Positions 50,683 through 58,807 of a DNA stretch of 64,000 nucleotides are shown here, piece by piece. Under the pieces are notes generated by a model. The model worked only from the letters and a program-made list of their open reading frames with translations. It made no database searches and was not told the origin of the DNA. The stretch lies in the NCBI GenBank assembly GCA_964587555.1, contig CAZPLR010000007.1, forward strand, positions 4,004 through 68,003. The letters run 5' to 3'. The DNA is from JAHHTP01 sp964587555 (GTDB lineage Bacteria; Bacillota; Clostridia; Oscillospirales; Ruminococcaceae). The translations under genes and the position numbers were made by a program. The number at the start of each line of letters is the position of its first letter. The stretch's first letter is position 1.

Positions 50683-51270
50683 ATGTCGGAGCATCAGGAG
50701 CTGCTGACCAAAATCTATGAATATATCCTAAGGCGGGCGGATGAGAATTATGTGCCGAGCGTGCGGGAGATTTGCAGCGAGTTTGGGCTGAAATCCACCT
50801 CGATGGCACATCGCTGCATCAACGAGCTTTGCAGCCTGGGGATGATCGAAAAGCAGCAGAGCTGTAACCGCGCGCTGAAGATTGTGGGGCGCAATTTCCG
50901 TTCGGTCCCGCTGGTCGGCGTGGTAACGGCGGGTATGCCTATCACAGCGATTGAGAATATCGAGGGCTATGTTCAATTTCCCGCGAAAGAGGGAGAGGAT
51001 GAAAAGCTGTTTGCGCTGCGGGTACAGGGCGACAGCATGAAGGACGCAGCTATCCTCAACAATGATATCGTAATCGTACGGAAAAGCTGCTATGCGGACA
51101 ACGGCGATATTGTCGTTGCGCTCTTGAGCGGCAGCGAGGCCACAGTCAAGCGGTTCTACAAGGAAGAGAATCATTACCGCCTACAGCCGGAAAATCCGAT
51201 TTATCAGCCGATTATCTGCGACCATCTGGCGCTTTTGGGAAAGGTTATCGGCGTAATCCGCAGCTACTAA
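50683..51270 (+). CDS. lexA: LexA-type SOS repressor
   Basis: ATG 50683 is preferred since GGGGAG lies 7 bases before it; a GTG at 50677 overlaps the trkA stop. The 195-residue protein has a winged helix (VPSVREICSEFGLKSTSMAH), then the self-cleavage site Ala83-Gly84 (VVTAGMP), catalytic Ser118 (GDSM) and Lys156 (ATVKRF). RecA-triggered cleavage would release it from SOS genes. It is in an operon with two trkA genes, not next to a DNA-repair gene as usual. The sequence upstream of the operon shows no obvious SOS box. Confidence 0.9.
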   Translation: MSEHQELLTKIYEYILRRADENYVPSVREICSEFGLKSTSMAHRCINELCSLGMIEKQQSCNRALKIVGRNFRSVPLVGVVTAGMPITAIENIEGYVQFPAKEGEDEKLFALRVQGDSMKDAAILNNDIVIVRKSCYADNGDIVVALLSGSEATVKRFYKEENHYRLQPENPIYQPIICDHLALLGKVIGVIRSY

Positions 51271-51293
51271 TAGGAGGAAAGAGGAAAAAAGTC

Positions 51294-52538
51294 ATGAGCT
51301 TAAATATAGTTCGGCTTGGCGTTATTGGTCTAGGCTGCCGCGGCAGCACTATGCTTGAAACGCTGTTCTGCATTGAAAATGTCGAGATAAAGGCTGTCTG
51401 CGACGTTTATGAGGATCGTGTACAGGATGGATTAAAGAAGGTTAACGCCGAGGAAAAGCGTAAGGCGTGGGGCTGCACGGGGACGACCGATTACCGCACG
51501 ATGCTAACCCGCGAGGATGTCGACGCAATTGCGGTATTTACCTCTTGGACCTCGCATATTGAGATTGCGATTGCCGCGATGAAAGCAGGGAAACGTGTTG
51601 CAATGGAGGTCGGAGGAGCCACTTCGATAGAAAATTGTTGGAGACTTGTTCATGTGAGCGAGGAAACCGGCGTGCCTTGTATGCTGCTTGAAAACTGCTG
51701 TTACGGCAGATATGAAATGGCGCTGCTGAATATGATTAAAAAAGGCGTGTTCGGTGAGCTGATCCATTGTGAGGGCGGCTATGAGCATGACCTGCGGGAC
51801 GAGATTTCCTGCGGTATTGAGAACAGGCATTACCGTTACGAGCACTACAGGCTGCGCAACGGCGAGAATTATCCGACGCATGAGCTGGGACCGATTGCCA
51901 AATACTTAAACATCAACCGCGGCAACCGGATGGTTTCTCTGGTTTCCATGGCGAGCAAAACGCGTGGCCTGCACGAGTGGATTGTGGCGCATAAGGGGGA
52001 AAATGACCCAACCGCAAAGACTGTTTTTGCGCAGGGTGATGTAATCACCACCATGATCCGCTGTGCAAACGGCGAAACGATTACGCTGACGCTTGACACC
52101 TGTTTGCCGCGCCCATATTCCCGCGGCGGCAGGGTGCAGGGAACAAAGGGCATTTGGATGGAGGATAACAATTCAATCTATCTGGAGGGCGTCAGCCCGA
52201 AGGCCCATATTTGGGAGAATTTTGAGCCGTATTTTGAAACCTATGAGCATCCGCTTTGGGTAAAGTATCAGAAGGACGGGCTGATCGGCGGGCACGATGG
52301 GATGGACTATTTGGTGCTTTCCGCATTTGTCGAGAGCGTGGCAAACGGCACAAAGCCGCCGATTGACGTTTATGACGCGGCGGCGTGGATGAGCGTCACC
52401 GCGTTAAGCGAGGAGTCGATCGCAAAGGGGAGCATGCCGGTTGCAATCCCGGACTTTACCGATGGGCGCTGGATGGAAGCGCGCCCGGATGCGCCGGGGA
52501 TCTATCGGTTGGATGAGATTCCGGAGCAGGTCAAATAA
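51294..52538 (+). CDS. Gfo/Idh/MocA family protein, GH109-like
   Basis: The 414-residue protein has a Rossmann start RLGVIGLGCRGSTML and the Gfo/Idh/MocA dinucleotide elements MEVGGATSIE. The segments GGYEHDLRDEI, HYRYEHY and NYPTHELGPIAKYLNINRGNR agree with glycoside hydrolase family 109 (alpha-N-acetylgalactosaminidases that use bound NAD+), whose conserved region reads GGYxHDLR and NYPTHGLGP. The Gly-to-Glu change in PTHELG is slight. No signal peptide, so it acts in the cytoplasm; substrate specificity needs testing. It lies 23 bases after lexA. Confidence 0.75.
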   Translation: MSLNIVRLGVIGLGCRGSTMLETLFCIENVEIKAVCDVYEDRVQDGLKKVNAEEKRKAWGCTGTTDYRTMLTREDVDAIAVFTSWTSHIEIAIAAMKAGKRVAMEVGGATSIENCWRLVHVSEETGVPCMLLENCCYGRYEMALLNMIKKGVFGELIHCEGGYEHDLRDEISCGIENRHYRYEHYRLRNGENYPTHELGPIAKYLNINRGNRMVSLVSMASKTRGLHEWIVAHKGENDPTAKTVFAQGDVITTMIRCANGETITLTLDTCLPRPYSRGGRVQGTKGIWMEDNNSIYLEGVSPKAHIWENFEPYFETYEHPLWVKYQKDGLIGGHDGMDYLVLSAFVESVANGTKPPIDVYDAAAWMSVTALSEESIAKGSMPVAIPDFTDGRWMEARPDAPGIYRLDEIPEQVK

Positions 52539-52580
52539 AGCAGATTTAACTGCAATTTAACAGAATCGGACCACAGAATT

Positions 52581-52624
52581 AACGCACACCGCTTATAATG
52601 AGGATAAGCGGTGTGCGTTTTTAT
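52581..52624 (+). terminator. Terminator after the trkA-lexA-GH109 operon
   Basis: AACGCACACCGCTTAT/ATAAGCGGTGTGCGTT, a perfect 16-bp stem with a 7-base loop and a T-run. Confidence 0.95.
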
Positions 52625-52718
52625 TGCGCGCTTTGCCGCTCCTTGTGTTAGGGAAGGAAAATGCGGCAATACTATCAAAAAGACACCCAAAGCTTCTTAT
52701 AAGAAAGGATCATACGCT

Positions 52719-54488
52719 ATGGATTTCTTTTCTGTTTTGACGCTGGTCGGCGGACTTGCGATGTTTTTATACGGAATGCAGGAGATGTCCGCAGGATTGG
52801 AGCAGTTGGCGGGCGGCAGACTGCAAAGCTTATTGCAGAAGATGACTGCGAATCCGTTTAAAGGGCTTCTGCTTGGCTGCGGCGTGACCGCTGTGATGCA
52901 GTCCTCCTCCGCCGTTACTGTGATGCTGGTCGGTTTGGTTAATTCCGGCATTCTGACCTTCCACAGCAGCGTCAGCATCCTGATGGGTTCCAATATTGGT
53001 ACGACAGTGACAGCTTGGATTTTAAGCCTTGCCGGACTTTCCGGCGATAATTTCTTTGTATCGCTGTTCAAGCCGGAAAGCCTCTGCCCGATCGCGGCGG
53101 GGATTGGCATTCTGCTTGTAATGCTCGGAAAATCCTCGCGCCCAAAGGCGGCGGGTAAGGTGCTTTTGGGCTTTGCCCTTTTGATGTATGGTATGGAATT
53201 CATGAAGGATTCGGTCAGTCCGCTCTCCCAAAACGAGGGCTTTACCGGATTGCTGACCGCATTCAATAACCCGATTTTGGGCGTTTTGGTCGGTGCGCTG
53301 ATTACAGCAATTATCCAGTCATCCTCGGCATCTGTGGGCATTTTACAGGCGATTGCAATGACCGGAAGCATCTCCTATCGCATGGCGATCCCGATCATCA
53401 TGGGGCAGAACATCGGCACCTGCGTGACCTCGCTGATTTCCAGCGCGAATGTTGGAAAGGACGCGAAGCGGGTGGCAGTGCTGCATCTAAGCTTTAATGT
53501 CATCGGCACCGTGGTGTTCCTGCTTCTGTTTATGGGGCTGGATGCGGTGATCCATCTGCCGTTTTTGGCGAAGGCGATCGACGTGACCGGTACTGCGATC
53601 GTGCATACTGTGTTCAATGTTGCGACAACAGCGCTCCTGTTACCGTTTACCAAACAGTTAGAGCAGATTGCCTGCCGCCTTGTACGCGGAAAAAAGGAGG
53701 AAAAGCCGCAGCTTGCCGGCTGGGACGAGCGTCTGCTTGCTTCTCCGGCGTATTCGGTATCCTATGCGGAGGAGATGGGGAATAAACTCGCCGGCACTGC
53801 GGTGAGTGCGGTGTTAGAGTCGCTTGACCAGCTTTCCTCCCCGTCTGAAAAGCGGGATGAGGCGGTGCGCAAAGCGGAGGCTGAATCCGATGCGTTGGAG
53901 GACGGCGTGTCCACGATATTGACCCAGTTGAACGGTAAGCCGCTTTCGGATGAGGATAGTATGAACGTTTCACTGATGCTGAATGCGATCGGCGATTTTG
54001 AGCGCATTTCGGATTATGCGGTAAATATGCTTGATTCCGCAAAGGAGATGCAGGAGAAGCAGCTTCAGTTTTCCACCGGAGCAGCGGCGGAATTTGAGGT
54101 GGTGATCAGCGCGGCGAAGGAGCTTCTTGTAATGACAAGAGACTGCTACTTAAACCGCGATCACAGCTTGGCTGCGCGGGTTGAACCGCTTGAGCAGGTG
54201 ATAAACGATCTGCTTTATCAGGTCAAAACCCGCCATATCGCAAGGCTGAAGGCGGGAAGCTGCGACAAAATATCCGGCTTTGTGCTGTCGGATCTGATTT
54301 GCGATATTGACCGGGTAGCGGCGCATTGCTCGAATATCGCGGTCGGTGTGCTGCTCACCGAAAGTAATGAAATGAACGTTCACGCCTATTTTCACAATAT
54401 TAAGGACGGAACTGCAAACGATAGCGTTTCCTCCCGGAATTACAGGAAAAATTATGAGCAGTACCGCAGACAATATCTGCTGCCGTAA
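52719..54488 (+). CDS. Na+/phosphate cotransporter family protein with PhoU domain
   Basis: The start at 52719 follows AAAGGAT. The 589-residue protein has two inverted Na/Pi-cotransporter repeats, each with the QSSSA signature (QSSSAVTVMLVGLVNSG and QSSSASVGILQAIAMTG), eight or more membrane helices, and a C-terminal PhoU-like helical domain (from about residue 350; ALEDGVSTILTQL, IGDFERISDYAVNML). This NptA/YjbB type moves phosphate, or in some bacteria exports it. It is a single-gene unit ended by a terminator shared with the convergent C39 gene. Confidence 0.92.
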   Translation: MDFFSVLTLVGGLAMFLYGMQEMSAGLEQLAGGRLQSLLQKMTANPFKGLLLGCGVTAVMQSSSAVTVMLVGLVNSGILTFHSSVSILMGSNIGTTVTAWILSLAGLSGDNFFVSLFKPESLCPIAAGIGILLVMLGKSSRPKAAGKVLLGFALLMYGMEFMKDSVSPLSQNEGFTGLLTAFNNPILGVLVGALITAIIQSSSASVGILQAIAMTGSISYRMAIPIIMGQNIGTCVTSLISSANVGKDAKRVAVLHLSFNVIGTVVFLLLFMGLDAVIHLPFLAKAIDVTGTAIVHTVFNVATTALLLPFTKQLEQIACRLVRGKKEEKPQLAGWDERLLASPAYSVSYAEEMGNKLAGTAVSAVLESLDQLSSPSEKRDEAVRKAEAESDALEDGVSTILTQLNGKPLSDEDSMNVSLMLNAIGDFERISDYAVNMLDSAKEMQEKQLQFSTGAAAEFEVVISAAKELLVMTRDCYLNRDHSLAARVEPLEQVINDLLYQVKTRHIARLKAGSCDKISGFVLSDLICDIDRVAAHCSNIAVGVLLTESNEMNVHAYFHNIKDGTANDSVSSRNYRKNYEQYRRQYLLP

Positions 54489-54499
54489 CACAAAAACTT

Positions 54500-54540
54500 T
54501 CCCGGCGCTCTTCCGTAAAAAGGATTGCGCCGGGATTTTT
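54500..54540. terminator. Bidirectional terminator between the Na/Pi and C39 genes
   Basis: TCCCGGCGC/GCGCCGGGA with an 18-base loop, flanked by A- and T-runs. Confidence 0.8.
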
Positions 54541-55336
54541 ATGTCTCCGGGTTGGTGACGACCCAGAAAGGGCCGCCGCTTTGCGCGTAGGATTTTGCCT
54601 CGGAGAAGACCGTTTCGGGGTCCCAAAGCGTGTTTGTATTGCTCTCGCTTGCCGGATCGGCGAGCATCAGCTTTCCATCCTCGGTTATGCCGTATAATAC
54701 GATGAAATGCCCGCTTTGAGTAAAATGCCCCGGCCCCATAATGACGCCGACCAGTGCGCCCTCCTTTAAGGCCTTTAGCACCTGATCGGTTTCATCGGAC
54801 GAATATCCCGTCACCGAAAGCCCGTAGGATCGGCAGGCAAGCGGGATAATCATATGATAGGAACCGCCGTCTTGGATGTAACAGCCGTTTTCCACCGCCC
54901 AGTCCGCCATCTCCGCAGGAGTGATCTCTTCCCCCAGCAGGGTGGAAAGCAGAATTGCGCAGGCGGTTGGTCCGCAGCCGTAATTGCCGACGTCATTTTC
55001 ACCGTAGGCGCAGTCTTTCCATTCGTCGCTCTTCTGATTATAATAGACAAGCTCCTGCGTCAGCAGCGCTTCCTCGCTGAGCTGATTCTCGGTCAGACTG
55101 AGGATTGCTTCGCTTGAATCCTTCTCGGTCGGAGCGTCGGAAGCCTTGCCCTCGGGTTGGGATTCTCCGGCAGGGTCTTCGCCGGCGGAGGCAATCTGCT
55201 GCCGATCCTCGGAGACGGAAGGCTTATCTGCCGGGGCAAATAGGCGGATGAGCAAAAACGACAGCGCCATGGCGCTGATAAAGCAAAAAAACCGCAGCAG
55301 TGCGGATATACCTGCGGGATGTGGACGATAGAGCAT
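54539..55336 (-). CDS. Membrane-anchored C39-like cysteine peptidase
   Basis: The 265-residue protein starts with one membrane segment (ALLRFFCFISAMALSFLLIRLF), so most of it is outside the cell. After a Ser/Glu-rich linker the C39-like domain has the catalytic Cys in GNYGCGPTACAILLS and the His in SGHFIVLYGI, with the Asn/Asp in MLADPASESN. Members of this PF13529-type group process cell-wall or bacteriocin-related peptides. AGGAAGGAGAAAC precedes the ATG. It is a single gene facing the Na/Pi cotransporter. Confidence 0.85.
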   Translation of the reverse strand: MLYRPHPAGISALLRFFCFISAMALSFLLIRLFAPADKPSVSEDRQQIASAGEDPAGESQPEGKASDAPTEKDSSEAILSLTENQLSEEALLTQELVYYNQKSDEWKDCAYGENDVGNYGCGPTACAILLSTLLGEEITPAEMADWAVENGCYIQDGGSYHMIIPLACRSYGLSVTGYSSDETDQVLKALKEGALVGVIMGPGHFTQSGHFIVLYGITEDGKLMLADPASESNTNTLWDPETVFSEAKSYAQSGGPFWVVTNPET

Positions 55337-55570
55337 GATGTTTCTCCTTCCTGAATAGGGCGGACAGTTGAAAAGGTCATGGCATTATATGCACGCCTTT
55401 GCAGCGGTATGCAGAGAGGAAAAACGGCGCAGAGCGCGAAGCTTTCCTTTTCGGTGAGATCAACAAGCGGCTTTTGCCGTTGAAAAAATCGCTTTTACGA
55501 AGAAAATATTTTAAACCATAAAAAATCTCAGCAGCGTCTGGAATAGCCGTTAAATTAATACCGTATTGAA

Positions 55571-55612
55571 AAAGTGCCGCCGTATGTTTTTATGCGGCGG
55601 GAATATCAAAAA
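55571..55612. other. Isolated hairpin in the C39-tsaE gap
   Basis: GCCGCCGTATG pairs with a TATGCGGCGGG element around a short T-rich loop. On the minus strand the T-run (CACTTTTTC) makes it look like a terminator, yet no gene precedes it on that strand. The rest of the 690-base gap holds only the permease remnant and the tsaE promoter. Confidence 0.3.
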
Positions 55613-55682
55613 TGGTTTAACCGTGGAGGAGAACGGCTTTAGGGAATTGGTACTGTGAACGTGATCGGCGCTTCCTGCGGTT

Positions 55683-55778
55683 ATGGTTATACCGGCATCA
55701 TGGGCGCTCCGCGGTTTGCTGCTGAACCTGATCCTGCCGAACCAGTCGGACATCAGCGCGGGGGCGAAAGAAAAATAA
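55683..55778 (+). pseudogene. Possible remnant of a uracil/xanthine permease C-terminus
   Basis: A short open frame reads MVIPASWALRGLLLNLILPN and ends in a hydrophilic tail before TAA. The motif LLLNLILP is usual at the last helix of NCS2 (UraA/PbuX) permeases. No start or earlier helices are found. Its nearness to upp (uracil salvage) is suggestive, but 31 codons are weak evidence. Confidence 0.3.
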
Positions 55779-55931
55779 ACAATATACTTAGCCGAATGGA
55801 GGCGGAGCGTTTTGCGAAAATCCTCCGCCTTTCCACTGTTTTTGGCAGGATGGCAAAAAGCGCAAAAAAGTCTGAAATACAGACTGAATTTTGCCTTGAT
55901 GGCTTGATTTTGCAAAACGGGGCGCGAGGTA

Positions 55932-55961
55932 TTGACATCCGGGCAAAAAATGGGGTATAAT
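55932..55961 (+). promoter_or_regulatory. Promoter of the tsaE-tsaB-rpiB-upp operon
   Basis: TTGACA (55932-55937), 18-bp spacer, TATAAT (55956-55961), 68 bases before tsaE. Confidence 0.75.
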
Positions 55962-56028
55962 AGTAAGCGTATGAAAAGGAAAGATATCATGTCAACACTG
56001 ATATGAAAGAGGGGGAAGGACTGCGCTT

Positions 56029-56472
56029 ATGACGCGCGAATGCAGCAGCTATTCAGAAAAGGAAACAAGGCAGATTGCGGCGGCTTTTGCGAAAACGCTT
56101 TGCGCCGGTGATATCGTCGCTTACCGCGGCGGACTTGGCGCGGGAAAAACCGTGTTCACTAGAGGGCTTGCCGAGGGACTGCATTGCAAGGGCGAGGTTT
56201 CCAGCCCGACCTTTGCGCTGGTGCATGAATACCCCTCTGCTGCGGATGGACCTACGTTATACCATTTTGATATGTACCGGATCGTCGATGCGGATGAGCT
56301 GTATGCGACCGGCTTTTATGACTACATGGAACAGGGCGGCATTCTTGCAATCGAATGGAGCGAAAACATCCAAGAGGAGCTGCCGCAAAAAACGATATAC
56401 GTCACCCTTACGGCGACTGGTGAGCAGAGCCGGAGGATCACGTTTGTTTCGGAAAGGGAGCTTATATTTTGA
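56029..56472 (+). CDS. tsaE: tRNA t6A37 biosynthesis ATPase TsaE
   Basis: The 147-residue protein is the P-loop ATPase of the threonylcarbamoyl-adenosine (t6A) complex: GGLGAGKTVFTRGLAEGL holds Walker A near residue 37, SSPTFALVHEYP and LYHFDMYRI follow, and EWSENIQEELP is the conserved end. With TsaB and TsaD it drives transfer of threonylcarbamoyl to A37 of ANN-decoding tRNAs. Its TGA overlaps the TTG start of tsaB. TsaD and TsaC are not in the window. Confidence 0.95.
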   Translation: MTRECSSYSEKETRQIAAAFAKTLCAGDIVAYRGGLGAGKTVFTRGLAEGLHCKGEVSSPTFALVHEYPSAADGPTLYHFDMYRIVDADELYATGFYDYMEQGGILAIEWSENIQEELPQKTIYVTLTATGEQSRRITFVSERELIF

Positions 56473-57188
56473 AACTGTTTGCTGTGGATACCTCCGCAAA
56501 AACCGTATCGGCTGCGGTCCTGGAGGACGACAGGCTCATCACACAGGTGACGCTGCATACAGGATTAACGCACTCTGAAACGCTTTTGCCCATCTGTGCC
56601 GATCTGCTGAAAAATGCAAGGCTGACGCTTGACGAGATCGACGGCTTTGCCGCCGGGATCGGCCCCGGATCGTTCACCGGGCTGCGCATCGGCATCAGCG
56701 CGGTCAAGGGATTCGCTTATGCGAAGGGCAAGCCGTGCGCGGGTGTTTCCTCGCTGGAGGGGCTGGCCTACTGTCATCTTGATAAAGAGGGGATCCTCTG
56801 CGCTGTGACCGACGCGCGAAGGGATGACGCATATTGCGCCTGCTTTCTGCCGCAGGACGGCGCGCTGCTGCGTCTGACGGAGGACAGCGCAATCCATCTG
56901 TCTGCGTTAAGCGTTTTTTTGCAGCCGTTTGCGAAAAGGCGGGTTTTCCTCATCGGCGATGGTGCTGAAGCAGCGTATGCGGCGCTTGCGGAAAGGGAAA
57001 TGACCACGTTGGTTGCTGCGCCGCACCGGCTTCAGCAGGCGTATGGCGTGGGGCTTGCTGCCTACCGGAAGGGAAGATGGGTCGACGCCAAAGAGCTGAT
57101 GCCGGTTTACATCCGGCTGCCGCAGGCGCAGCGGGAACGGCTTGCAAGGCTTGCGGAGGAAAAGCAAAATACTGCCGAAGGAAAATAA
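56469..57188 (+). CDS. tsaB: tRNA t6A37 biosynthesis protein TsaB
   Basis: The 239-residue protein is an ASKHA-fold subunit that heterodimerises with TsaD: LFAVDTSAKTVSAAVL at the start, HTGLTHSETLLPICADLL and GIGPGSFTGLRIGISAVKGFA are typical. It begins with TTG at 56469, overlapping the tsaE stop by four bases, with GGGAG 9 bases upstream. The C-terminal 100 residues are the variable half usual in Gram-positive TsaB. Confidence 0.93.
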   Translation: MKLFAVDTSAKTVSAAVLEDDRLITQVTLHTGLTHSETLLPICADLLKNARLTLDEIDGFAAGIGPGSFTGLRIGISAVKGFAYAKGKPCAGVSSLEGLAYCHLDKEGILCAVTDARRDDAYCACFLPQDGALLRLTEDSAIHLSALSVFLQPFAKRRVFLIGDGAEAAYAALAEREMTTLVAAPHRLQQAYGVGLAAYRKGRWVDAKELMPVYIRLPQAQRERLARLAEEKQNTAEGK

Positions 57189-57215
57189 GGCAGACGGAAT
57201 AAAGGAGAGAACGAT

Positions 57216-57653
57216 ATGCTGGCGATAGGCTGTGATCACGGCGGTTTTTTATTAAAGCGGGAGCTGATTGCCCATCTGGAAAAGGAAGGGATTGCGTATC
57301 AGGATTTTGGATGCTACGACGAAAACAGCGTAGATTATCCGGATATTGCGCGGACAGTTGCGGACGCGGTTGTGGGCGGCGTTTGCGAAAAAGGCGTTTT
57401 GATCTGTGGGACGGGGATTGGAATATCAATCGCCGCGAATAAGATCAAGGGAGTCAGGGCGGCGCTTTGCGGCGATTATTTCAGCGCGAAGTACACCCGG
57501 CTGCATAACGATGCGAACATTATCTGCTTTGGAGGCAGGGTGATCGGCGCGGGGCTTGCCTGTGAGCTTTTGGATGTATTTTTAAATACCGAATTTGAAG
57601 GCGGAAAGCACCAAAGGCGTGTGGATAAAATAACCGCCTTAGAGCAGGAATAA
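57216..57653 (+). CDS. rpiB: Ribose-5-phosphate isomerase B
   Basis: The 145-residue protein interconverts ribose 5-phosphate and ribulose 5-phosphate in the pentose-phosphate pathway. LAIGCDHGGFLLKRELIAHL starts it, and CGTGIGISIAANKIKGVRAAL holds the active-site Cys and phosphate loop. It sits 27 bases after tsaB and supplies ribose for PRPP, which upp, the next gene, uses. Confidence 0.95.
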   Translation: MLAIGCDHGGFLLKRELIAHLEKEGIAYQDFGCYDENSVDYPDIARTVADAVVGGVCEKGVLICGTGIGISIAANKIKGVRAALCGDYFSAKYTRLHNDANIICFGGRVIGAGLACELLDVFLNTEFEGGKHQRRVDKITALEQE

Positions 57654-57682
57654 AAGATTTTGGACATTTGGAGGGAAGAATC

Positions 57683-58309
57683 ATGAAGCCGTTTATTTTG
57701 GATCATCCATTGATTCAGCATAAGCTTTCGCTGCTGCGCGACAAAAACACCGGCGCAAAGGAATTTAGAGAGCTGATTAACGAGGTTGCGATGCTCGTCT
57801 GCTATGAGGCAACCCGTGATCTGCCGTTAAAAGAGGTGGAGATTCAGACGCCGGTTGCCACAGCAAGAACCAAGATTATCTCCGGACACAAGCTGGCGTT
57901 CGTGCCGATCTTGCGCGCGGGTATGGGGATGCTGGAGGGCGTATTAAAACTGGTTCCTGCCGCAAAGGTTGGGCATATCGGGATGTACCGCAGCGCGGAC
58001 ACCTGTCAGGCAGTAGAGTATTATTGCAAGCTGCCGGAGGACGTTGCAAAGCGCGAGGTTATCCTGCTTGATCCGATGATCGCGACCGGCTCAACAGCGG
58101 TATCCGCTATCAGCCTGCTTAAGGAAAGGGGCGTGGCCAATATCAAATATATGTGTGTATTGGCGGCTCCGGAAGGATTAAACGCCTTAATGGAAGCGCA
58201 TCCGGACGTTCAGGTTTACTGCGCTGCGCTTGACGAGGGGTTGAACGAGAATAAATTCATCGTTCCGGGCTTAGGCGATTGCGGCGACAGAATTTTCGGC
58301 ACAAAATAA
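57683..58309 (+). CDS. upp: Uracil phosphoribosyltransferase
   Basis: The start at 57683 follows GGAGGGAAGAATC. The 208-residue enzyme makes UMP from uracil and PRPP: VPILRAGMGMLEGVL and the PRPP loop LDPMIATGSTAVSAI, with the conserved C-terminus PGLGDCGDRIFGTK. It is the last gene of the operon; a hairpin follows. Confidence 0.95.
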   Translation: MKPFILDHPLIQHKLSLLRDKNTGAKEFRELINEVAMLVCYEATRDLPLKEVEIQTPVATARTKIISGHKLAFVPILRAGMGMLEGVLKLVPAAKVGHIGMYRSADTCQAVEYYCKLPEDVAKREVILLDPMIATGSTAVSAISLLKERGVANIKYMCVLAAPEGLNALMEAHPDVQVYCAALDEGLNENKFIVPGLGDCGDRIFGTK

Positions 58310-58313
58310 AGAA

Positions 58314-58368
58314 AAAGCATCCTTCCTTTTGCCGCAGGAATACTGGCTGAAGGATGGATGCTTTGCGC
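58314..58368 (+). terminator. Terminator-like hairpin after upp
   Basis: AAAGCATCCTTCC pairs with a GGATGGATGCTTT element across a long, partly paired loop. The T-run is weak. Confidence 0.5.
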
Positions 58369-58405
58369 TGTTTTGTCATGTGCGGCCGACGAGCGAAGGG
58401 TCGGA

Positions 58406-58636
58406 TCAGGAAACGATGTAATCGGCGATTTCTGTAATCAAGTCGCCCGCGTCGTCGGTCTGTGCGACCAGAGTGAGGGGCTTGGAAATATCTAAGCTGA
58501 AAATACCCATGATGGATTTTGCGTCGACGACATAGCGTTCAGAGATCAAGTCGATATCAAAGTCGTAGCTGGAAACGATCGAAACGAACTTCTTTGCGTC
58601 GCTGACGGTATTGAGCTGAATAGTAACCTGTTTCAT
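58406..58636 (-). CDS. HPr-like protein without the active-site histidine
   Basis: The start at 58636 follows GGAGG; earlier in-frame codons lack a ribosome site. The 76-residue protein has the HPr fold pattern, with the conserved KSIMGIFSLDISKP holding the Ser46-equivalent. The His15 region (GIHARPA in HPr) reads TVSDAKKF, so it cannot carry PTS phosphate. It recalls Crh of Bacillus, which is phosphorylated only on Ser46 and acts with CcpA. A consensus promoter lies just upstream, so expression is likely strong. Confidence 0.8.
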   Translation of the reverse strand: MKQVTIQLNTVSDAKKFVSIVSSYDFDIDLISERYVVDAKSIMGIFSLDISKPLTLVAQTDDAGDLITEIADYIVS

Positions 58637-58691
58637 GATATCATACCTCCGTATGGAAATAATTGGGTGCGGAAGCCTTCCCCGCACTTAA

Positions 58692-58720
58692 ACTATAGCA
58701 AAAAAACTTTAAAATGTCAA
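58692..58720 (-). promoter_or_regulatory. Promoter of the HPr-like gene
   Basis: On the minus strand TTGACA (58720-58715), 17-bp spacer, TATAGT (58697-58692). Confidence 0.7.
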
Positions 58721-58807
58721 CCTTCCGTTTTGGAAAATGAAAATATTTCATACGAATTTTACAAAATGATAGATATCGAAGGCTTTGGGCAAAGAAAAGG
58801 TGGATAG

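Noticed and set aside
55550..55990. A 146-codon minus-strand frame in the C39-tsaE gap
   Set aside because: It has low-quality composition, no ribosome site and overlaps a plus-strand promoter.
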